DNA of 63,185 bases from Marinomonas piezotolerans. Its GTDB lineage: Bacteria > Pseudomonadota > Gammaproteobacteria > Pseudomonadales > Marinomonadaceae. The translations under genes were made by a program, and so were the position numbers. The notes under the pieces are model-generated. The model saw only the letters and a list, made by a program, of their open reading frames with translations, ran no database searches and was not told the DNA's origin. Positions within the stretch are counted from its first letter, which is position 1. Every line of letters begins with the position of its first letter. Where the stretch lies: contig NZ_QKRA01000013.1 of assembly GCF_003362755.1 (NCBI RefSeq), positions 1 through 63,185 of the forward strand. The letters are read 5' to 3'. Positions 46,318 through 57,052 of this stretch are shown one piece after another.

Positions 46318-47493
46318 ATGAACGAGGTCTACATTGTTGCGGGGAAACGGTCACCGATTGCAAAATTGTCAGGAGGGTTAGCTGATCTGAACGCCGCGGA
46401 CATTGGCGCTCAAGTTATCGCTCATCTGTTGCAGGAGTTAGACCTAGATCCAACGCACATAGATGAGGTTATTATTGGGCAAGTGCTCACTGGCGGTGCG
46501 GGGCAGAATCCCGCAAGGCAAGCAGCATTACTCGCAGGGCTTGCGCCTAATGTTAGCGCCTTTACAGTGAACAAGGTCTGTGGGGGTGGGCAAAAATCTA
46601 TTCACCTAGCGGCTCAAGCAATTAAAGCAGGCGATGCGAACCTGATTATTGCGGGCGGGCAAGACTCTATGAGCAATGCCCCTCAATTGATCATGTCCAA
46701 TCAGATCGCAGCCAAACAACGCCCTCTCAAAATCCAAGACAGTATGATTATTGATGGCTTATGGGATGCGTTTCATAACCTTCACATGGGTGACACGGTC
46801 GAACATCTTATCGCCAGATGGCAAATATCACGGGAAGAGCAGGATCGCTTCGCGCACCATTCACAATTAAAAGCCGATAATGCCATACGATCCAATCGCT
46901 TTGATGCAGAACTGACTCCCATCAAACTCCCTTCTAAGCAAGGCGATATTTACTTCAGTAAGGATGAGCACCCTTACCTCTCTTCATTAGAAAAACTAGC
47001 GCGACTTAAGCCAGCTTTTTGCGAAACGGGCACCATCACAGTAGGCAATGCATCCGGGCTAAACGACGGCGCTGCGGCCGTTCTCGTCGCGAGTGAACAG
47101 GCGTTATTGGCGGCCAACTTAGACCCCATTGTACGCATTGCTTCTTATGCGTCGTTTGCACTAGAGCCAATGGATATGGGACTTGGGCCAATCGGTGCTA
47201 CCCAAAAAGCGCTGCGTTTAGCAGGCTGGAACATAGGTCAAATAGAACTAGCGGAGATCAACGAAGCCTTTGCGGGGCAATCTATCATCGTCTTAAGAGA
47301 GCTTGGCATTGACCCTGAGATCGTCAACGTTAACGGCGGCGCCATCGCCCTCGGTCATCCTCTAGCAGGATCGGGTTGTCGCATTGTTGTCTCACTGCTG
47401 CACGAGATGCAGCGCCGATCAGCCAAAAAGGGGGTGGCGACGTTATGCATTGGAGGCGGGATGGGCGTAGCGATCTGCCTTGAACGGTGCTGA
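46318..47493 (+). CDS. Acetyl-CoA C-acetyltransferase (thiolase)
   Basis: A 391-residue catalytic thiolase with all residues in place: Cys88-region NKVCGGGQKS, GQDSMSNAPQ, NEAFAGQS, the His in GHPLAGSG and the second Cys in CIGGGMG. It cleaves acetoacetyl-CoA into two acetyl-CoA, or the reverse. It is divergent from acetoacetyl-CoA synthetase, so together they form a route for acetoacetate use. The stretch MIIDGLWDAFHNLHMGDTVE matches the biosynthetic/AtoB type. Confidence 0.93.
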   Translation: MNEVYIVAGKRSPIAKLSGGLADLNAADIGAQVIAHLLQELDLDPTHIDEVIIGQVLTGGAGQNPARQAALLAGLAPNVSAFTVNKVCGGGQKSIHLAAQAIKAGDANLIIAGGQDSMSNAPQLIMSNQIAAKQRPLKIQDSMIIDGLWDAFHNLHMGDTVEHLIARWQISREEQDRFAHHSQLKADNAIRSNRFDAELTPIKLPSKQGDIYFSKDEHPYLSSLEKLARLKPAFCETGTITVGNASGLNDGAAAVLVASEQALLAANLDPIVRIASYASFALEPMDMGLGPIGATQKALRLAGWNIGQIELAEINEAFAGQSIIVLRELGIDPEIVNVNGGAIALGHPLAGSGCRIVVSLLHEMQRRSAKKGVATLCIGGGMGVAICLERC

Positions 47494-47545
47494 AGTCATG
47501 GTAGTCGTATTCAGTCACGCAGACATACCGGCTCTAACCCATTCG

Positions 47546-47821
47546 TTAGGTGCGCTTAACCCGTACCACTTTCATCACTTCAACGGCCATTCCTGCCACC
47601 GTCTCTTCTCCTGGATAGTAGGTTAGGTTCACTCTAGCGCCACGAAGTGTGCGATATTTACCTTGGCGTTTGAAGCGAAATGGCACGTCGTAGCCTTCAA
47701 TCATTAGCGTGTGAAGTACCCAATCTTCCTGTGGGCGCTGAACGTGAGACTTCACCTTAAGCGCATCGCTTTGTATAAGACCAGGATGCTTTGATATCAG
47801 TGCATCTGGGTTGGATTTCAT
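47546..47821 (-). CDS. Small conserved-looking hypothetical protein
   Basis: A 91-residue soluble protein with charged N-terminus and a beta-rich C-terminal half (WVLHTLMIEGYDVPFRFKRQ, then MAVEVMKVV). GGGAGAG lies 5 nt before the ATG, a good sign of a real gene. I do not recognise the family. It is downstream of the MscS-type gene on the same strand, with an 83-bp gap. Confidence 0.7.
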   Translation of the reverse strand: MKSNPDALISKHPGLIQSDALKVKSHVQRPQEDWVLHTLMIEGYDVPFRFKRQGKYRTLRGARVNLTYYPGEETVAGMAVEVMKVVRVKRT

Positions 47822-47904
47822 ATGACTCTCCCGCTGAGCGTTTGAAAAACAATAGGCAAGAGTCTTTATTATGCCACACCCATGTCAGGCTGAGTAATTT
47901 TTGA

Positions 47905-48465
47905 TCAAATTTTATCCAGACTCTCAGGAACATCCTGTTTTTCTGAGAAGGCGGAATGACGCTGCGCATCGATTCTATCGCGGTAACGGATCACCGGCTT
48001 TTGCAAAATAAGGTTATTGGGATACGTCACCGTATCGCCACTGAGGCGTGTAATAATTACATGGAACGTCGAAATTTCATGAATTTGGCCTAGGATTTCC
48101 TCATCCTTATCCACCACTTTAACCCAATCACCTACGCGATAGGGAAAACCAAAAAAGATAATCAAACTGGCGGTTATATTGCTGAGTATTGACCATTGAG
48201 CGAATAAGGCAACACCGACAACAGCAAAGACCGAAGAGAAAAAAACCGCCAACTGGCCGTAACCTACCCCCAACACCACACAGAGCAGCAAAACAAAAAT
48301 AGCGGTTAAGCCAAGATGGAGTAATTTCGTCACAACGCTGACACGCAGCTCATGAACCGCGCGACGCAACCCAATCATATGAATCGTCGACGATACAATA
48401 CGAAGCAGAATGAAATAACCAACAATTAATAGCAGTACTAAGCCAATTTGCAGCAACATAGCCAT
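47905..48465 (-). CDS. Small MscS-type mechanosensitive channel
   Basis: A 186-residue membrane protein with about three helices. The pore helix and beta domain are MscS-like: SNITASLIIFFGFPYRVGDWVKV and GQIHEISTFHVIITRLSGDTVTYPNN correspond to TM3 and the beta domain. It lacks the large C-terminal alpha/beta vestibule of MscS (286 residues in E. coli), so it is a minimal member. It probably relieves osmotic down-shock pressure or contributes to ion leak. Confidence 0.87.
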   Translation of the reverse strand: MAMLLQIGLVLLLIVGYFILLRIVSSTIHMIGLRRAVHELRVSVVTKLLHLGLTAIFVLLLCVVLGVGYGQLAVFFSSVFAVVGVALFAQWSILSNITASLIIFFGFPYRVGDWVKVVDKDEEILGQIHEISTFHVIITRLSGDTVTYPNNLILQKPVIRYRDRIDAQRHSAFSEKQDVPESLDKI

Positions 48466-48495
48466 TGCTCTCCGACAATAGAGTTCTTGTGACAG

Positions 48496-49383
48496 TTATA
48501 GAACGAAATACAGCACAATGGGAATACACAACAGTGCCATTAAATTCCCTAACAATACGATAGTTGCCACCTTTTGTGGCTCCTGCTGATGCACTTCAGC
48601 CAGCATATAGTTCAATACCGCAGGGGGTAAACAGGCAAAAATCAGCAGATACCCAAACCACTCTTCACGAATCCCCACTGTCCAATAATATAGATACGCC
48701 ATCACAACGCCGCTTAAAGGGCATAAAAAGCCGCTGATAACACCAATCCGCCATTGCCCAAAGTCGACATCTTTCATGCGCACCCCCAATGCGAACAGCA
48801 TTAGAGGAATCGAAATCTGACCCAACATATCGACGCCCGTACCGATTGCTTGCGGCACCTGCCAACCCTGTAAACTCCAGAGGACGCCCAGCGCCGTGGC
48901 GATAATAATCGGCATCTTGAGCAAATTAGTCAGGTTGGTTCTAGGATTCAGCAGGTACATCCCGACGGTAAAATGTAGCAAGTTCTCGGTGAGAAACAGA
49001 ACCACGGCAATAGGCAGAGCGGACTCCCCAAACGCCAGCACCATCAATGGAATGCCCAAATTGCCTGAATTGTTAAACATCATCGGCGGAACAAACGTTT
49101 TGAACTCATACCCCAACCATCGTGCAATCGGCCAAGCGACGATCCCTGATCCAATAATCACCACTGCACCCGCTAAGATTAATTCACTGTAGTCTTGAAT
49201 ATTAAAATCTTTTGATGCCATTACCGAGAAAATGAGCGCTGGGATAAATACACTCATGTTGATGCGGTTTGCAATGGTCATGTCGGTCGGTCGGGCTCGA
49301 GCGTAGAAAAAACCGATCATGACAATCATCAGCAGTGGGAAAACAGTATTAAAAATTTGTTGGAAAATGTCTGCGGTAGCCAT
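48496..49383 (-). CDS. AEC-family (auxin efflux carrier-like) transporter
   Basis: A 295-residue inner-membrane protein with about ten helices and the AEC repeats (NNSGNLGIPLMVLAFG in the middle; FPLLMIVMIGFFYAR at the start). Bacterial members often export or exchange carboxylates such as malate or malonate. The ATG at 49383 has AAGGA upstream; the extension to 49437 has no such signal. It follows the second binding-protein gene on the same strand after 69 bp. Confidence 0.87.
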   Translation of the reverse strand: MATADIFQQIFNTVFPLLMIVMIGFFYARARPTDMTIANRINMSVFIPALIFSVMASKDFNIQDYSELILAGAVVIIGSGIVAWPIARWLGYEFKTFVPPMMFNNSGNLGIPLMVLAFGESALPIAVVLFLTENLLHFTVGMYLLNPRTNLTNLLKMPIIIATALGVLWSLQGWQVPQAIGTGVDMLGQISIPLMLFALGVRMKDVDFGQWRIGVISGFLCPLSGVVMAYLYYWTVGIREEWFGYLLIFACLPPAVLNYMLAEVHQQEPQKVATIVLLGNLMALLCIPIVLYFVL

Positions 49384-49452
49384 AAAACATCCTTGAGAGT
49401 AAGGTGTAAGATTACCGAGCTTAAGCGGATGCGCCAACTAGGGCGCATAAAA

Positions 49453-50460
49453 TTAGTGATTTTGAAGAGGATTTTTCTCGGCTAACTCTGCTGGAATCAA
49501 AATAAAGCGCTGCTCAACCTCTTTGCCAGCTAACAGCGCCATCCCTATTTCAACCGCTTTGCGCGCCATTTCCCTAGGTTTTTGCACGGCTGTTGCCAGC
49601 CAAATATTGGGCTTTTGGATCTCTTGCTCTGCAAATTCAGAGCCATCGACCGACGCCAATACAAATTCATCCCGCCCTGCTTGATTTGCAGCCAACATAG
49701 CACCGTACGCGGTCGGATCGTTTATGGCAAACACCGCATCAATATGATCGTAGGCTTCCATCAGATACGTCATCGCTTCCATGCCACCCTCCTGACTGCC
49801 AGTGCCATTCAATCGGTCACTGCGCAACACAATGTCTGGATAACGATTAATGGCGGATTTACACCCTGCGACACGCTCCAAAACGGACGACACCAAAACA
49901 CCGTTTATAATCACAAACTGGCCCTGATAACCTATTTCTTTAGCTAACCGTTCACATGCCACAACGCCTGCCTGCACATTATCCGTCGTAATGGTGGCAT
50001 CAGCGCCTTGCGCATTAACATCTACGGCAATGACTTTGATCCCTGCCCGTTGAGCTTTGGCAACCGTTGGCGCGATCTTATACTCGTCTGCCGCAGTCAA
50101 AATAATCAGATTGACTTTGCGATCAATAAAATCATTTAACTGACTGATTTGCCGCTCTAGGTCGTAAGCATCTGATCGTACAATCACCTCAACTGGTGCA
50201 TCATTCAACTCTTGTGCACGATGTGTCGCCGACTCAACCAGCTCCACAAAGAATGGGTTACCAAGGTCTGCGACGCTGATCCCAATGGAACGTAACGGCT
50301 GATCTGTCTGGCTATTTGACGCGACAGAGAAAGGTAGACAGAGCAAGGTACTTGCCATCGCGATGGTCATCCAACGTCGTGGCTTAGACAGCCACGTCTT
50401 TACATCCCCCATATTATGCGCTGTGGTTCCCATAAATTTTCTCTTGTCTACCTCACTCAT
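49453..50460 (-). CDS. Second ribose-type periplasmic binding protein
   Basis: A 335-residue protein with a long N-terminal region before a signal-anchor or signal segment (about residues 30-48, ending VAS) and the Peripla_BP_4 fold (IGISVADLGNPFFVELV, DAYDLERQISQLNDFI). It follows frcA by 13 bp, so the importer operon has two binding proteins. It may widen the ligand range, or act like TorT/LuxP as the periplasmic sensor partner of the hybrid kinase encoded upstream. Later starts (50433, 50412) are possible because of the long N-terminus. Confidence 0.85.
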   Translation of the reverse strand: MSEVDKRKFMGTTAHNMGDVKTWLSKPRRWMTIAMASTLLCLPFSVASNSQTDQPLRSIGISVADLGNPFFVELVESATHRAQELNDAPVEVIVRSDAYDLERQISQLNDFIDRKVNLIILTAADEYKIAPTVAKAQRAGIKVIAVDVNAQGADATITTDNVQAGVVACERLAKEIGYQGQFVIINGVLVSSVLERVAGCKSAINRYPDIVLRSDRLNGTGSQEGGMEAMTYLMEAYDHIDAVFAINDPTAYGAMLAANQAGRDEFVLASVDGSEFAEQEIQKPNIWLATAVQKPREMARKAVEIGMALLAGKEVEQRFILIPAELAEKNPLQNH

Positions 50461-50473
50461 CCGCCCAGTAATA

Positions 50474-51268
50474 TTACGCTGCTACTGGATCAGAGTTTAC
50501 TTCCATTGCCCCAGTCATGATAGCCACAGCTTCAGACATAGTGTGCGAATCAGGGGTGATCGTTGCCGCACATTTTCCTAAACGATGGATGTGAATGCGG
50601 TCTGCCACTTCAAATACATGTGGCATATTGTGACTGATCAAAATAATCGGTAAGCCACGATCACGCACCTCTTTGATTAAATTCAATACTCGTCGAGACT
50701 CTTTCACCCCTAATGCAGCGGTTGGCTCATCCATGATCACGACTTTGCTACCAAACAACGCTGAGCGAGCTACAGCAACACCTTGGCGCTGACCACCTGA
50801 TAGGGACTCTACCGCTTGAGAGATATTCTGAATGGTCATCAAGCCTAATTCCTGCATCTTGGCTTGAGCACGCTCTTCCATTGCGCGCTTATCCAGCATG
50901 CGAAATACTGACCCAAGAATGCCGGGCTTACGCAACTCACGCCCCAAGAATAGATTGTCAGCAATGTTTAATGCTGGTGATACCGCTAAGTTTTGATAAA
51001 CCGTCTCGATACCAAGCTCACGCGCCTGCATTGGAGAATTAAAATGCACAGGCTTACCGTCTAGTAAAATCTCGCCTTCATCGGGAATCAATGCCCCAGA
51101 CAACGCCTTAATAAGGGACGACTTACCTGCACCATTATCGCCAATGACCGCTAAAATTTCGCCTGGGTATAGAGTCAAATCAGCGTGGTCAATCGCCGTC
51201 ACGCTGCCATAGCGCTTCACTATGCTACGAGCCTGAAGTATGGGTTGTTGATCGTAATGTGCTGTCAT
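50474..51268 (-). CDS. frcA: Sugar ABC transporter ATPase, FrcA-like
   Basis: A 264-residue single-domain ATPase with Walker A GDNGAGKSS, signature LSGGQRQGVAVAR, Walker B VVIMDEPTAALG and H-loop SHNM. Unlike RbsA it has one nucleotide-binding domain, the feature of the Frc fructose importer. The ATG at 51268 overlaps the permease stop codon by one base and has GGGGGAAA upstream; an in-frame extension into the permease was rejected. Confidence 0.88.
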   Translation of the reverse strand: MTAHYDQQPILQARSIVKRYGSVTAIDHADLTLYPGEILAVIGDNGAGKSSLIKALSGALIPDEGEILLDGKPVHFNSPMQARELGIETVYQNLAVSPALNIADNLFLGRELRKPGILGSVFRMLDKRAMEERAQAKMQELGLMTIQNISQAVESLSGGQRQGVAVARSALFGSKVVIMDEPTAALGVKESRRVLNLIKEVRDRGLPIILISHNMPHVFEVADRIHIHRLGKCAATITPDSHTMSEAVAIMTGAMEVNSDPVAA

Positions 51269-52356
51269 TATGCTTTCCCCCTTCTGATCCACTGATCGAC
51301 ACCAACGGCCACGATAATTAGGATACCAACGGTAAATTCTTGCCAAAGTACATCAACGCCCGCAAGCGCTAAGCCATTACGAAACACCCCAACGACCAGT
51401 GCTCCGATAAGGGTACCAAAGATAGAGCCTCGCCCACCAAATAGGCTACACCCACCAATCACAACCGCCGTAATACTGTCTAGGTTTGTCGTATAACCAG
51501 CCTGTGGACTGACTGAACCAATACGACCGATTAGTACCCAAGCACCAATGGCACAGACGATACCCGCCAGTACATAAACCGATAACAAGACTCGATCTGT
51601 ACGGATACCGGCTAATTTTGCAGCCGCCGGATCGTCACCTGTGGCGTACACGTGACGCCCCCAAGCAGTCCAATTCAAGGCATACCAAATCAATACAAAG
51701 AGCGCCAGCATCAGCAAGGAGCCATAGGTTAAGCGCGCGCCAAAGAAGGTTACGGTCTCACCCAGCCACTGTAGTAACGGTGCATTATTTGCGATTTCTT
51801 GAGAACGAATGGTCTCGCTTTTCGAGTACCAAAGATTCAATGCAAAGAATACGTTCCAAGAGCCTAGGGTCGCGATAAAAGGTGGCAATTTAAAGCGTGT
51901 GATCAGCGAACCATTAATCAGACCTGTAATCGCGCCGACACCTATACCAATCAGTAAAGCAAGCCATGCTTCAATGCCATGATCAATCGCCATGCGCCCC
52001 ATGACCACTGAAGCGAGAACCATAATCGCACCAACCGAGAGATCGATACCGGCCGTCAGGATAATCAACGTCTGCGCAATCCCGATGACGCCGATAATGG
52101 TGACCTGCTGCAAAATCAAAGATAGGTTAAAAGGGTGCAAAAAGCGGTCGCCGATGATGGCACTAAAACCAATAATCGCTAGGATCAATACAATCGTCGG
52201 TGCGGCAACCGGGTACTTATGAAGAAACTTCTTAAAGCGCTCTAATGGGCTTTCTTTCGCCTCAAAATTCGCTACATAGCTACCACTACCAGCCTGATCC
52301 GCCACCTTGTCATGATCCGAAATATGCACAGACGGTTTTGAATTAGCTGCACTCAT
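51268..52356 (-). CDS. frcC: Sugar ABC transporter permease, FrcC-like
   Basis: A 362-residue permease with a soluble N-terminal tail of about 45 residues and about ten helices, carrying LTAGIDLSVGAIMVLASVVM and the conserved GDDPAAAKLAGIRTDRVLLS loop. Length, tail and gene order (binding protein, permease, single ATPase) match the fructose/ribose/mannose importer FrcBCA of rhizobia. GGAG precedes the ATG at 52356. Confidence 0.88.
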   Translation of the reverse strand: MSAANSKPSVHISDHDKVADQAGSGSYVANFEAKESPLERFKKFLHKYPVAAPTIVLILAIIGFSAIIGDRFLHPFNLSLILQQVTIIGVIGIAQTLIILTAGIDLSVGAIMVLASVVMGRMAIDHGIEAWLALLIGIGVGAITGLINGSLITRFKLPPFIATLGSWNVFFALNLWYSKSETIRSQEIANNAPLLQWLGETVTFFGARLTYGSLLMLALFVLIWYALNWTAWGRHVYATGDDPAAAKLAGIRTDRVLLSVYVLAGIVCAIGAWVLIGRIGSVSPQAGYTTNLDSITAVVIGGCSLFGGRGSIFGTLIGALVVGVFRNGLALAGVDVLWQEFTVGILIIVAVGVDQWIRRGKA

Positions 52357-52383
52357 AAGGAATACTCCAAACGTAAATAAGAG

Positions 52384-52414
52384 CACCGCTAACCGAGATA
52401 GATGGTTAGCGGTG
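52384..52414 (-). other. Hairpin between frcB and frcC
   Basis: Perfect 11-bp arms CACCGCTAACC / GGTTAGCGGTG with a 9-nt loop, followed on the coding strand by CTCTTATTTA. It is a likely RNA-stability or partial-termination element that raises binding-protein yield over the downstream permease and ATPase. Confidence 0.7.
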
Positions 52415-52452
52415 TTAAGGGAAAGCCCCTTAATATGAACAAGAAAGGGAGG

Positions 52453-53472
52453 TTAGCCCCAGCACATCGTTAAGCCCGTTTCGGAGCTAACGTAATCAAT
52501 TCCCGGAGCTGGGTCATCAGTAATGAGCTGAACGCCTGTGTCATAAAAATCTAGCCCATCAGTTGCGGTAGGACGGGTGCCCGATTTCGCGAATTCGACG
52601 ATCGCAGTCACCCCTTCTGAAGCCATACGTAACGGGAACTGCATCGATGTCGCGCCGATCACGCCGTCTCGCACGTTACGTACGCCGGGGCAACCGCCAT
52701 CAACAGAAACGATCATGACACCATCTTCCATACCAAACGACTTCAACGCTTCGTATGCCCCGGCTGCTGCAGGTTCATTGATGGTGTACACTAAATTCAC
52801 ATCGGGATCTTTTTGCAAAAGGTTTTCCATTGCGCGACGTCCACCTTCCTCAGAACCTTGGGTGACATCGTTACCTACAATTCGAGGATCGCTTTCGTCA
52901 CCAATGTCGTTTGGATCATTAAGATCGATACCGAACCCGCTTAAGAAACCTTGGTCTCGCAATACATCAACCGTAATTTCACTGGTATTTAGGTCCAACA
53001 ACGCAATTTTGGCATCATCAGCTTTGTCGCCCATTTTGGCTTTAGCCCATTGACCAATCATTTCACCCGCTTTGAAGTTATCAGTAGCGAACGTCATATC
53101 AGCGGCATTGGCTGGGGAAAGAGGGGTATCCAGAGCAATGACAAGAAGGCCTGCTTCACGCGCGCGCTCAATTGTAGGGACAATACCTGCTGGGTCACTT
53201 GGTGTAATCAAAATACCTTTGGCCCCTGAGGCAATCAGGTTTTCCACTGCTTGAACTTGGGTTTCGTTGTCGCCGTCATAACGACCTGCGAAAGTACGTA
53301 ACTCAACGCCCAACTCTTCCGCTTTTTGCTGCGCACCTTCTTTCATTTTGACGAAGAACGGGTTGGTATTGGTTTTCGTAATCAAACCGATGATGGGGGT
53401 TTCAGCCATTGCAGCGGTAGATAAAGCGCCAGCAGCCACGAGACAAGCGAGTTTACGGTAGTGAAATTTCAT
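52453..53472 (-). CDS. frcB: Fructose/ribose-type periplasmic binding protein, FrcB-like
   Basis: A 339-residue protein with a signal peptide (1-23, ending AMA). It agrees closely with the remembered rhizobial FrcB in blocks such as [74 protein letters not shown] and the C-terminal CWG. FrcB binds fructose, ribose and mannose. It is the first gene of the importer operon, 142 bp after the two-component system genes on the same strand. Confidence 0.9.
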   Translation of the reverse strand: MKFHYRKLACLVAAGALSTAAMAETPIIGLITKTNTNPFFVKMKEGAQQKAEELGVELRTFAGRYDGDNETQVQAVENLIASGAKGILITPSDPAGIVPTIERAREAGLLVIALDTPLSPANAADMTFATDNFKAGEMIGQWAKAKMGDKADDAKIALLDLNTSEITVDVLRDQGFLSGFGIDLNDPNDIGDESDPRIVGNDVTQGSEEGGRRAMENLLQKDPDVNLVYTINEPAAAGAYEALKSFGMEDGVMIVSVDGGCPGVRNVRDGVIGATSMQFPLRMASEGVTAIVEFAKSGTRPTATDGLDFYDTGVQLITDDPAPGIDYVSSETGLTMCWG

Positions 53473-53614
53473 TGTGTTGACTCCAGTATTGTTTTTATTG
53501 TCGGTTGATACCGTTGAAACAGCTCTTTATCACTGCTTCGTGGAGTCACTATGCTGGAAGAAAACTAACGGAATATTTCAAGAAAACAGCACGGCTTGTA
53601 ATCTTTGTAATATT

Positions 53615-56125
53615 CTACTCATCAAATTGAAACACACGCTCCAACTCACTGATTGTAAAAGGTTTTGGTAGGAAGAGATCATCACCTCTTAGGCCGTAAT
53701 GTTGCGTTAATTCAAGCACTGGAAGACCCGACATCAGCAAAGTTTGCCCGCGCCAGAGTGCAAAACTCTGCAATTGATGAATCAAGGCCACTCCATTTAA
53801 TTCACCGGCTAAATTCACATCGCTCATGATGACATCAGGGTGAAATGAGCTTTCCAATGCATCGAGTACGCGCTCTGCATTGTTAAAGGTTTGTACAACG
53901 CAACCCAGCCGTTGCAACTGCTCTTCGATCACAGTGCAAACTTCGGCATCATCTTCAACAAGCCAAACTAAAGGCTCTTGCGGTAGCCTCAGAACAGGTA
54001 GGCTTTCTAATTTGGACGGTTTTAGCGCTTGGGTATGCTGCGCCATCGTGGGCAAGAATAAACATACTTTGGTCCACTTCCCCTCTTCTGACGTTACACA
54101 GATTTCACCACCACTTTGTTTCACAAAGCCGTAAATCATACTCAGACCCAGGCCACTGCCTTTCCCCACTGGTTTTGTCGTGAAGAATGGCTCAAAAATC
54201 CGCGCCAGTATTTCGTCGGAAATACCATGCCCGGTATCCTCAACCTTAATGCGCACCGCAGGCACATCTGAATCCGGCAAGGTAGTGGTTTTTGTTGAAA
54301 AGCTCAGCACTCCACCACGAGTCATCGCCCCAGCACTGTTTAGTGACAGATTGAGCAAGGCATTTTCAAGCTGCGATGGATCTATCAAACATTGCTCTTC
54401 TGGACAATCTAGGTCCACTGTAACGGAGATATGATTGCCGACACTGTATTCCACTAGATCCAGCATCCCTTCGATTAAGTCATCGATGTGAGTGGGTTCA
54501 GGGAACAACTGCTGACGCCGACCAAATGCCAGCAATCGATGCACTAAACTGCTGCTTTTTTCAGCGACGGCCAAGGCTCGCTCAATGTAGCGGCGTTGGT
54601 CTTCCGTCTTAGGAGACGAATCAGACAGCATCTGTAGATTACCCATGATGGCTGCCAGAAGATTATTGAAATCATGCGCGACCCCGCCCGTCAACTGCCC
54701 CAGCACTTCCATTTTTTGCGCTTGGCGTAATTGGCTCTCGACACTTTTTCGCTCGGTGAGATCTGTGTACAGCGTGACAAAGCCCCCCTCAGGCATGGGT
54801 TTTGAGCGAAATTCAACCACTTTACCCGAGGCAAAATGACGTTCGAAACTTTGACTACGTTGATGACGTGAGGCGTTTATTTCATCCATCTGAACTTGCT
54901 GGTTTTCCATATTCAAGTTCTTATGAGAGCTCTGGGTAATCAGCTTCTGAACTTCACTGATGGGCATGCCTCGGTATAACTGACAAGACTCCAGCTCAAA
55001 CAAGGTTTCATAGCCTTTATTCCACGCGATCAACAAGCCTTCCTCAGAGAACACACTCAGACCATCGTTCATGTTGTCAAAGATGGTCTCAAGTAAACGC
55101 TTTTGCTCGGTGAGCTCGGCTGACACCTGCAATCGATAAATCGCATCTCGACGAAACACCTCAAAAGCATTCGCTAATGTGCCGATTTCATCGTTGCGTT
55201 TTACCTGAGGATTACGAGAATCGACCTGCCCCATCGACAATTCTTCCATGTCGTGCGTCACAGCTTCGAGGTCACGCGTCATACGACGACTCGATCGATA
55301 TAAATGTGTTAATCCCAACACTAAGAAAAGCGATATGCCGACCAGCCAAAACTGCCCTGTTGTGACAACTTGAGCTACTTCAATGCGTTGACGGGAAACT
55401 TGTCGTTGTAACGCGCCAACGAATTCACTGACCTGCGAGCTCAATTGTTCTGATTTTGCTCGCAGTGAGATGAGTAAATAGCTTTTTCTCTGTTGAATGG
55501 CGTTGAGGCGCTGTTGCGCGGTAAGGAGATCTTGCGCAATACGAGCAACATCAGAAGACGATTGAGTCAGCGCAAACTCTTCTGCCATACGATTCACCAC
55601 CACACCAGGCTCTTCAATAAGCTGAAGTAACCATGTGAGTAACTGCTGTTCTGATACCGTCTTGTCCGAATTCACTGAATCCTGCAGTTGGCGAATGGCG
55701 AATTGCTGCGCCAAACTGTCTTCTCGGATATACAACTCTTCTCGAACTAAACCGACGAGCTCAGTCAAAGTTTCCTCAAACCCGTCTAACCGTTCGGCAA
55801 TGTCTCCTCGAAAGTCAGCGCTATTGAGATTATCGGCAACACCGCGCAATTCATCAATACGGCGCTTCAACCGCTCGGATTCTACCTGCAGTTGAAAGGG
55901 GCGAGCGGAACCCGCTGTGTAAGGCGCTGCAGCCGCTAATTGAGCCACGCTCTGTGCCAGCGTCAGGGCAGTACTGATCTCAGGAAGCGTTTGTGCTTCG
56001 AATTCCGATAAAGACGCTTCGCTAACGCGCATGGACTGCCAGCCAATGGCCACCATAAAGGCCGCCACCACGCAGATAATCAATATGATAAGGGAGGCTT
56101 TTTGACGAATGCTGACGGTTCGCAT
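53615..56125 (-). CDS. Hybrid sensor histidine kinase, TorS-like sensor
   Basis: An 836-residue inner-membrane kinase. TM1 at about 10-30; a helical periplasmic domain resembling TorS (about 35-255); TM2 at about 260-280; HAMP (about 280-335); PAS (about 345-460); HisKA with [14 protein letters not shown]; HATPase with VEDTGHGIS and GKGSGLGLS; and a C-terminal receiver with [11 protein letters not shown]. No Hpt domain is visible. It starts 3 bp after the OmpR-type regulator gene. Context next to frcBCA and a second binding protein suggests that it senses a sugar-loaded binding protein; this is inferred. Confidence 0.88.
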   Translation of the reverse strand: MRTVSIRQKASLIILIICVVAAFMVAIGWQSMRVSEASLSEFEAQTLPEISTALTLAQSVAQLAAAAPYTAGSARPFQLQVESERLKRRIDELRGVADNLNSADFRGDIAERLDGFEETLTELVGLVREELYIREDSLAQQFAIRQLQDSVNSDKTVSEQQLLTWLLQLIEEPGVVVNRMAEEFALTQSSSDVARIAQDLLTAQQRLNAIQQRKSYLLISLRAKSEQLSSQVSEFVGALQRQVSRQRIEVAQVVTTGQFWLVGISLFLVLGLTHLYRSSRRMTRDLEAVTHDMEELSMGQVDSRNPQVKRNDEIGTLANAFEVFRRDAIYRLQVSAELTEQKRLLETIFDNMNDGLSVFSEEGLLIAWNKGYETLFELESCQLYRGMPISEVQKLITQSSHKNLNMENQQVQMDEINASRHQRSQSFERHFASGKVVEFRSKPMPEGGFVTLYTDLTERKSVESQLRQAQKMEVLGQLTGGVAHDFNNLLAAIMGNLQMLSDSSPKTEDQRRYIERALAVAEKSSSLVHRLLAFGRRQQLFPEPTHIDDLIEGMLDLVEYSVGNHISVTVDLDCPEEQCLIDPSQLENALLNLSLNSAGAMTRGGVLSFSTKTTTLPDSDVPAVRIKVEDTGHGISDEILARIFEPFFTTKPVGKGSGLGLSMIYGFVKQSGGEICVTSEEGKWTKVCLFLPTMAQHTQALKPSKLESLPVLRLPQEPLVWLVEDDAEVCTVIEEQLQRLGCVVQTFNNAERVLDALESSFHPDVIMSDVNLAGELNGVALIHQLQSFALWRGQTLLMSGLPVLELTQHYGLRGDDLFLPKPFTISELERVFQFDE

Positions 56126-56128
56126 CGT

Positions 56129-56860
56129 CTAAGAGCTCTTAGCCACAGGCCCTTGGAATAAGTAACCCAGGCCGCGCTGTGTCTTGATGAATTCAGGCGC
56201 TTTGGGGTTCGCCTCTAACTTTCGTCGCAAGCGCAAAATTAGAACATCGACGGTACGATCAAAGACTTCCGTCTCTAGTCCACGGCTTAAATCAATGATT
56301 TGCTCTCGACTTAGCACTCTGTCAGGGCGGGTTGCTAACGTTTCTAACAGAGAAAACTCCCCAAGGGTCAAGATCACTTCTTCTCCCTGCTGGTCTCGCA
56401 ATTGACGCGCTGTCAGGTCTAAGATCCATTTACCAAAATACAGGCATTCATGATCACTGTTCAGTGTTTGCAGTGGTGATATCGTGGCGCTTCGACGTAG
56501 CAAGGCGTGAATTCGTGCAGTCAATTCGCGCAAGTTAAATGGCTTCATCATGTAATCATCAGCCGCTAACTCAAGCCCAAGAATCCGGTCCGTCTCGTCG
56601 CCTTTACCTGTTAGCATCATGATGGGAGTAGCGTAACGCTCTCTTACTTCGCGCGCCAATTGGAGACCGTCTTCTTCTTGCAAATACAAATCCATAATCA
56701 CCAAGTCTACCGATTGCTCAGCCAACACTTGCCACATTTCACTGCCTTGACTGGCATCACGTACTTGGTAACCCTTTTGCGCTAATGCATCAGTCAATAA
56801 ATGACGAATGTCCGGCTCATCATCGACGATCAGCAAGGTTTTTTTGCCCAACTCGCTCAT
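56129..56860 (-). CDS. OmpR-family response regulator
   Basis: A 243-residue protein. The receiver domain (about 8-120) has DDEPD acidic pocket, phospho-acceptor Asp57 (LVIMDLYL) and the switch Lys in MMKPFN; the winged-helix output (about 140-235) has LTLGEFSLLETL, RVLSREQIIDLSRG and RTVDVLILRLRRKLE, and ends at GLGYLF. It probably controls the frc operon downstream. The upstream region contains three CATTAAC-type repeats that could be its binding sites. Confidence 0.93.
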   Translation of the reverse strand: MSELGKKTLLIVDDEPDIRHLLTDALAQKGYQVRDASQGSEMWQVLAEQSVDLVIMDLYLQEEDGLQLAREVRERYATPIMMLTGKGDETDRILGLELAADDYMMKPFNLRELTARIHALLRRSATISPLQTLNSDHECLYFGKWILDLTARQLRDQQGEEVILTLGEFSLLETLATRPDRVLSREQIIDLSRGLETEVFDRTVDVLILRLRRKLEANPKAPEFIKTQRGLGYLFQGPVAKSS

Positions 56861-56914
56861 GGGATTTGTATCCTTTCTTATAATATTGCCATGCAGATAG
56901 AACGGCTAATTAAG

Positions 56915-56946
56915 CATTAACATGGATTTGTTAATGAACCATTAAC
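56915..56946. promoter_or_regulatory. CATTAAC repeat array upstream of the response regulator
   Basis: CATTAAC at 56915-56921, its reverse complement GTTAATG at 56930-56936, and CATTAAC again at 56940-56946. It lies 55-86 bp before the response-regulator start. Possible autoregulatory site; the 192-bp gap must also hold the hrpB promoter on the other strand. Confidence 0.45.
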
Positions 56947-57052
56947 AAACAATAAACCACCCTATCAGATCGCGCACTACGGTAAACACGTTAAACGCTG
57001 AAACCTTATACATTAGTCGCTATTATACAGCCTCAACACTTAAGGTTTTAGT

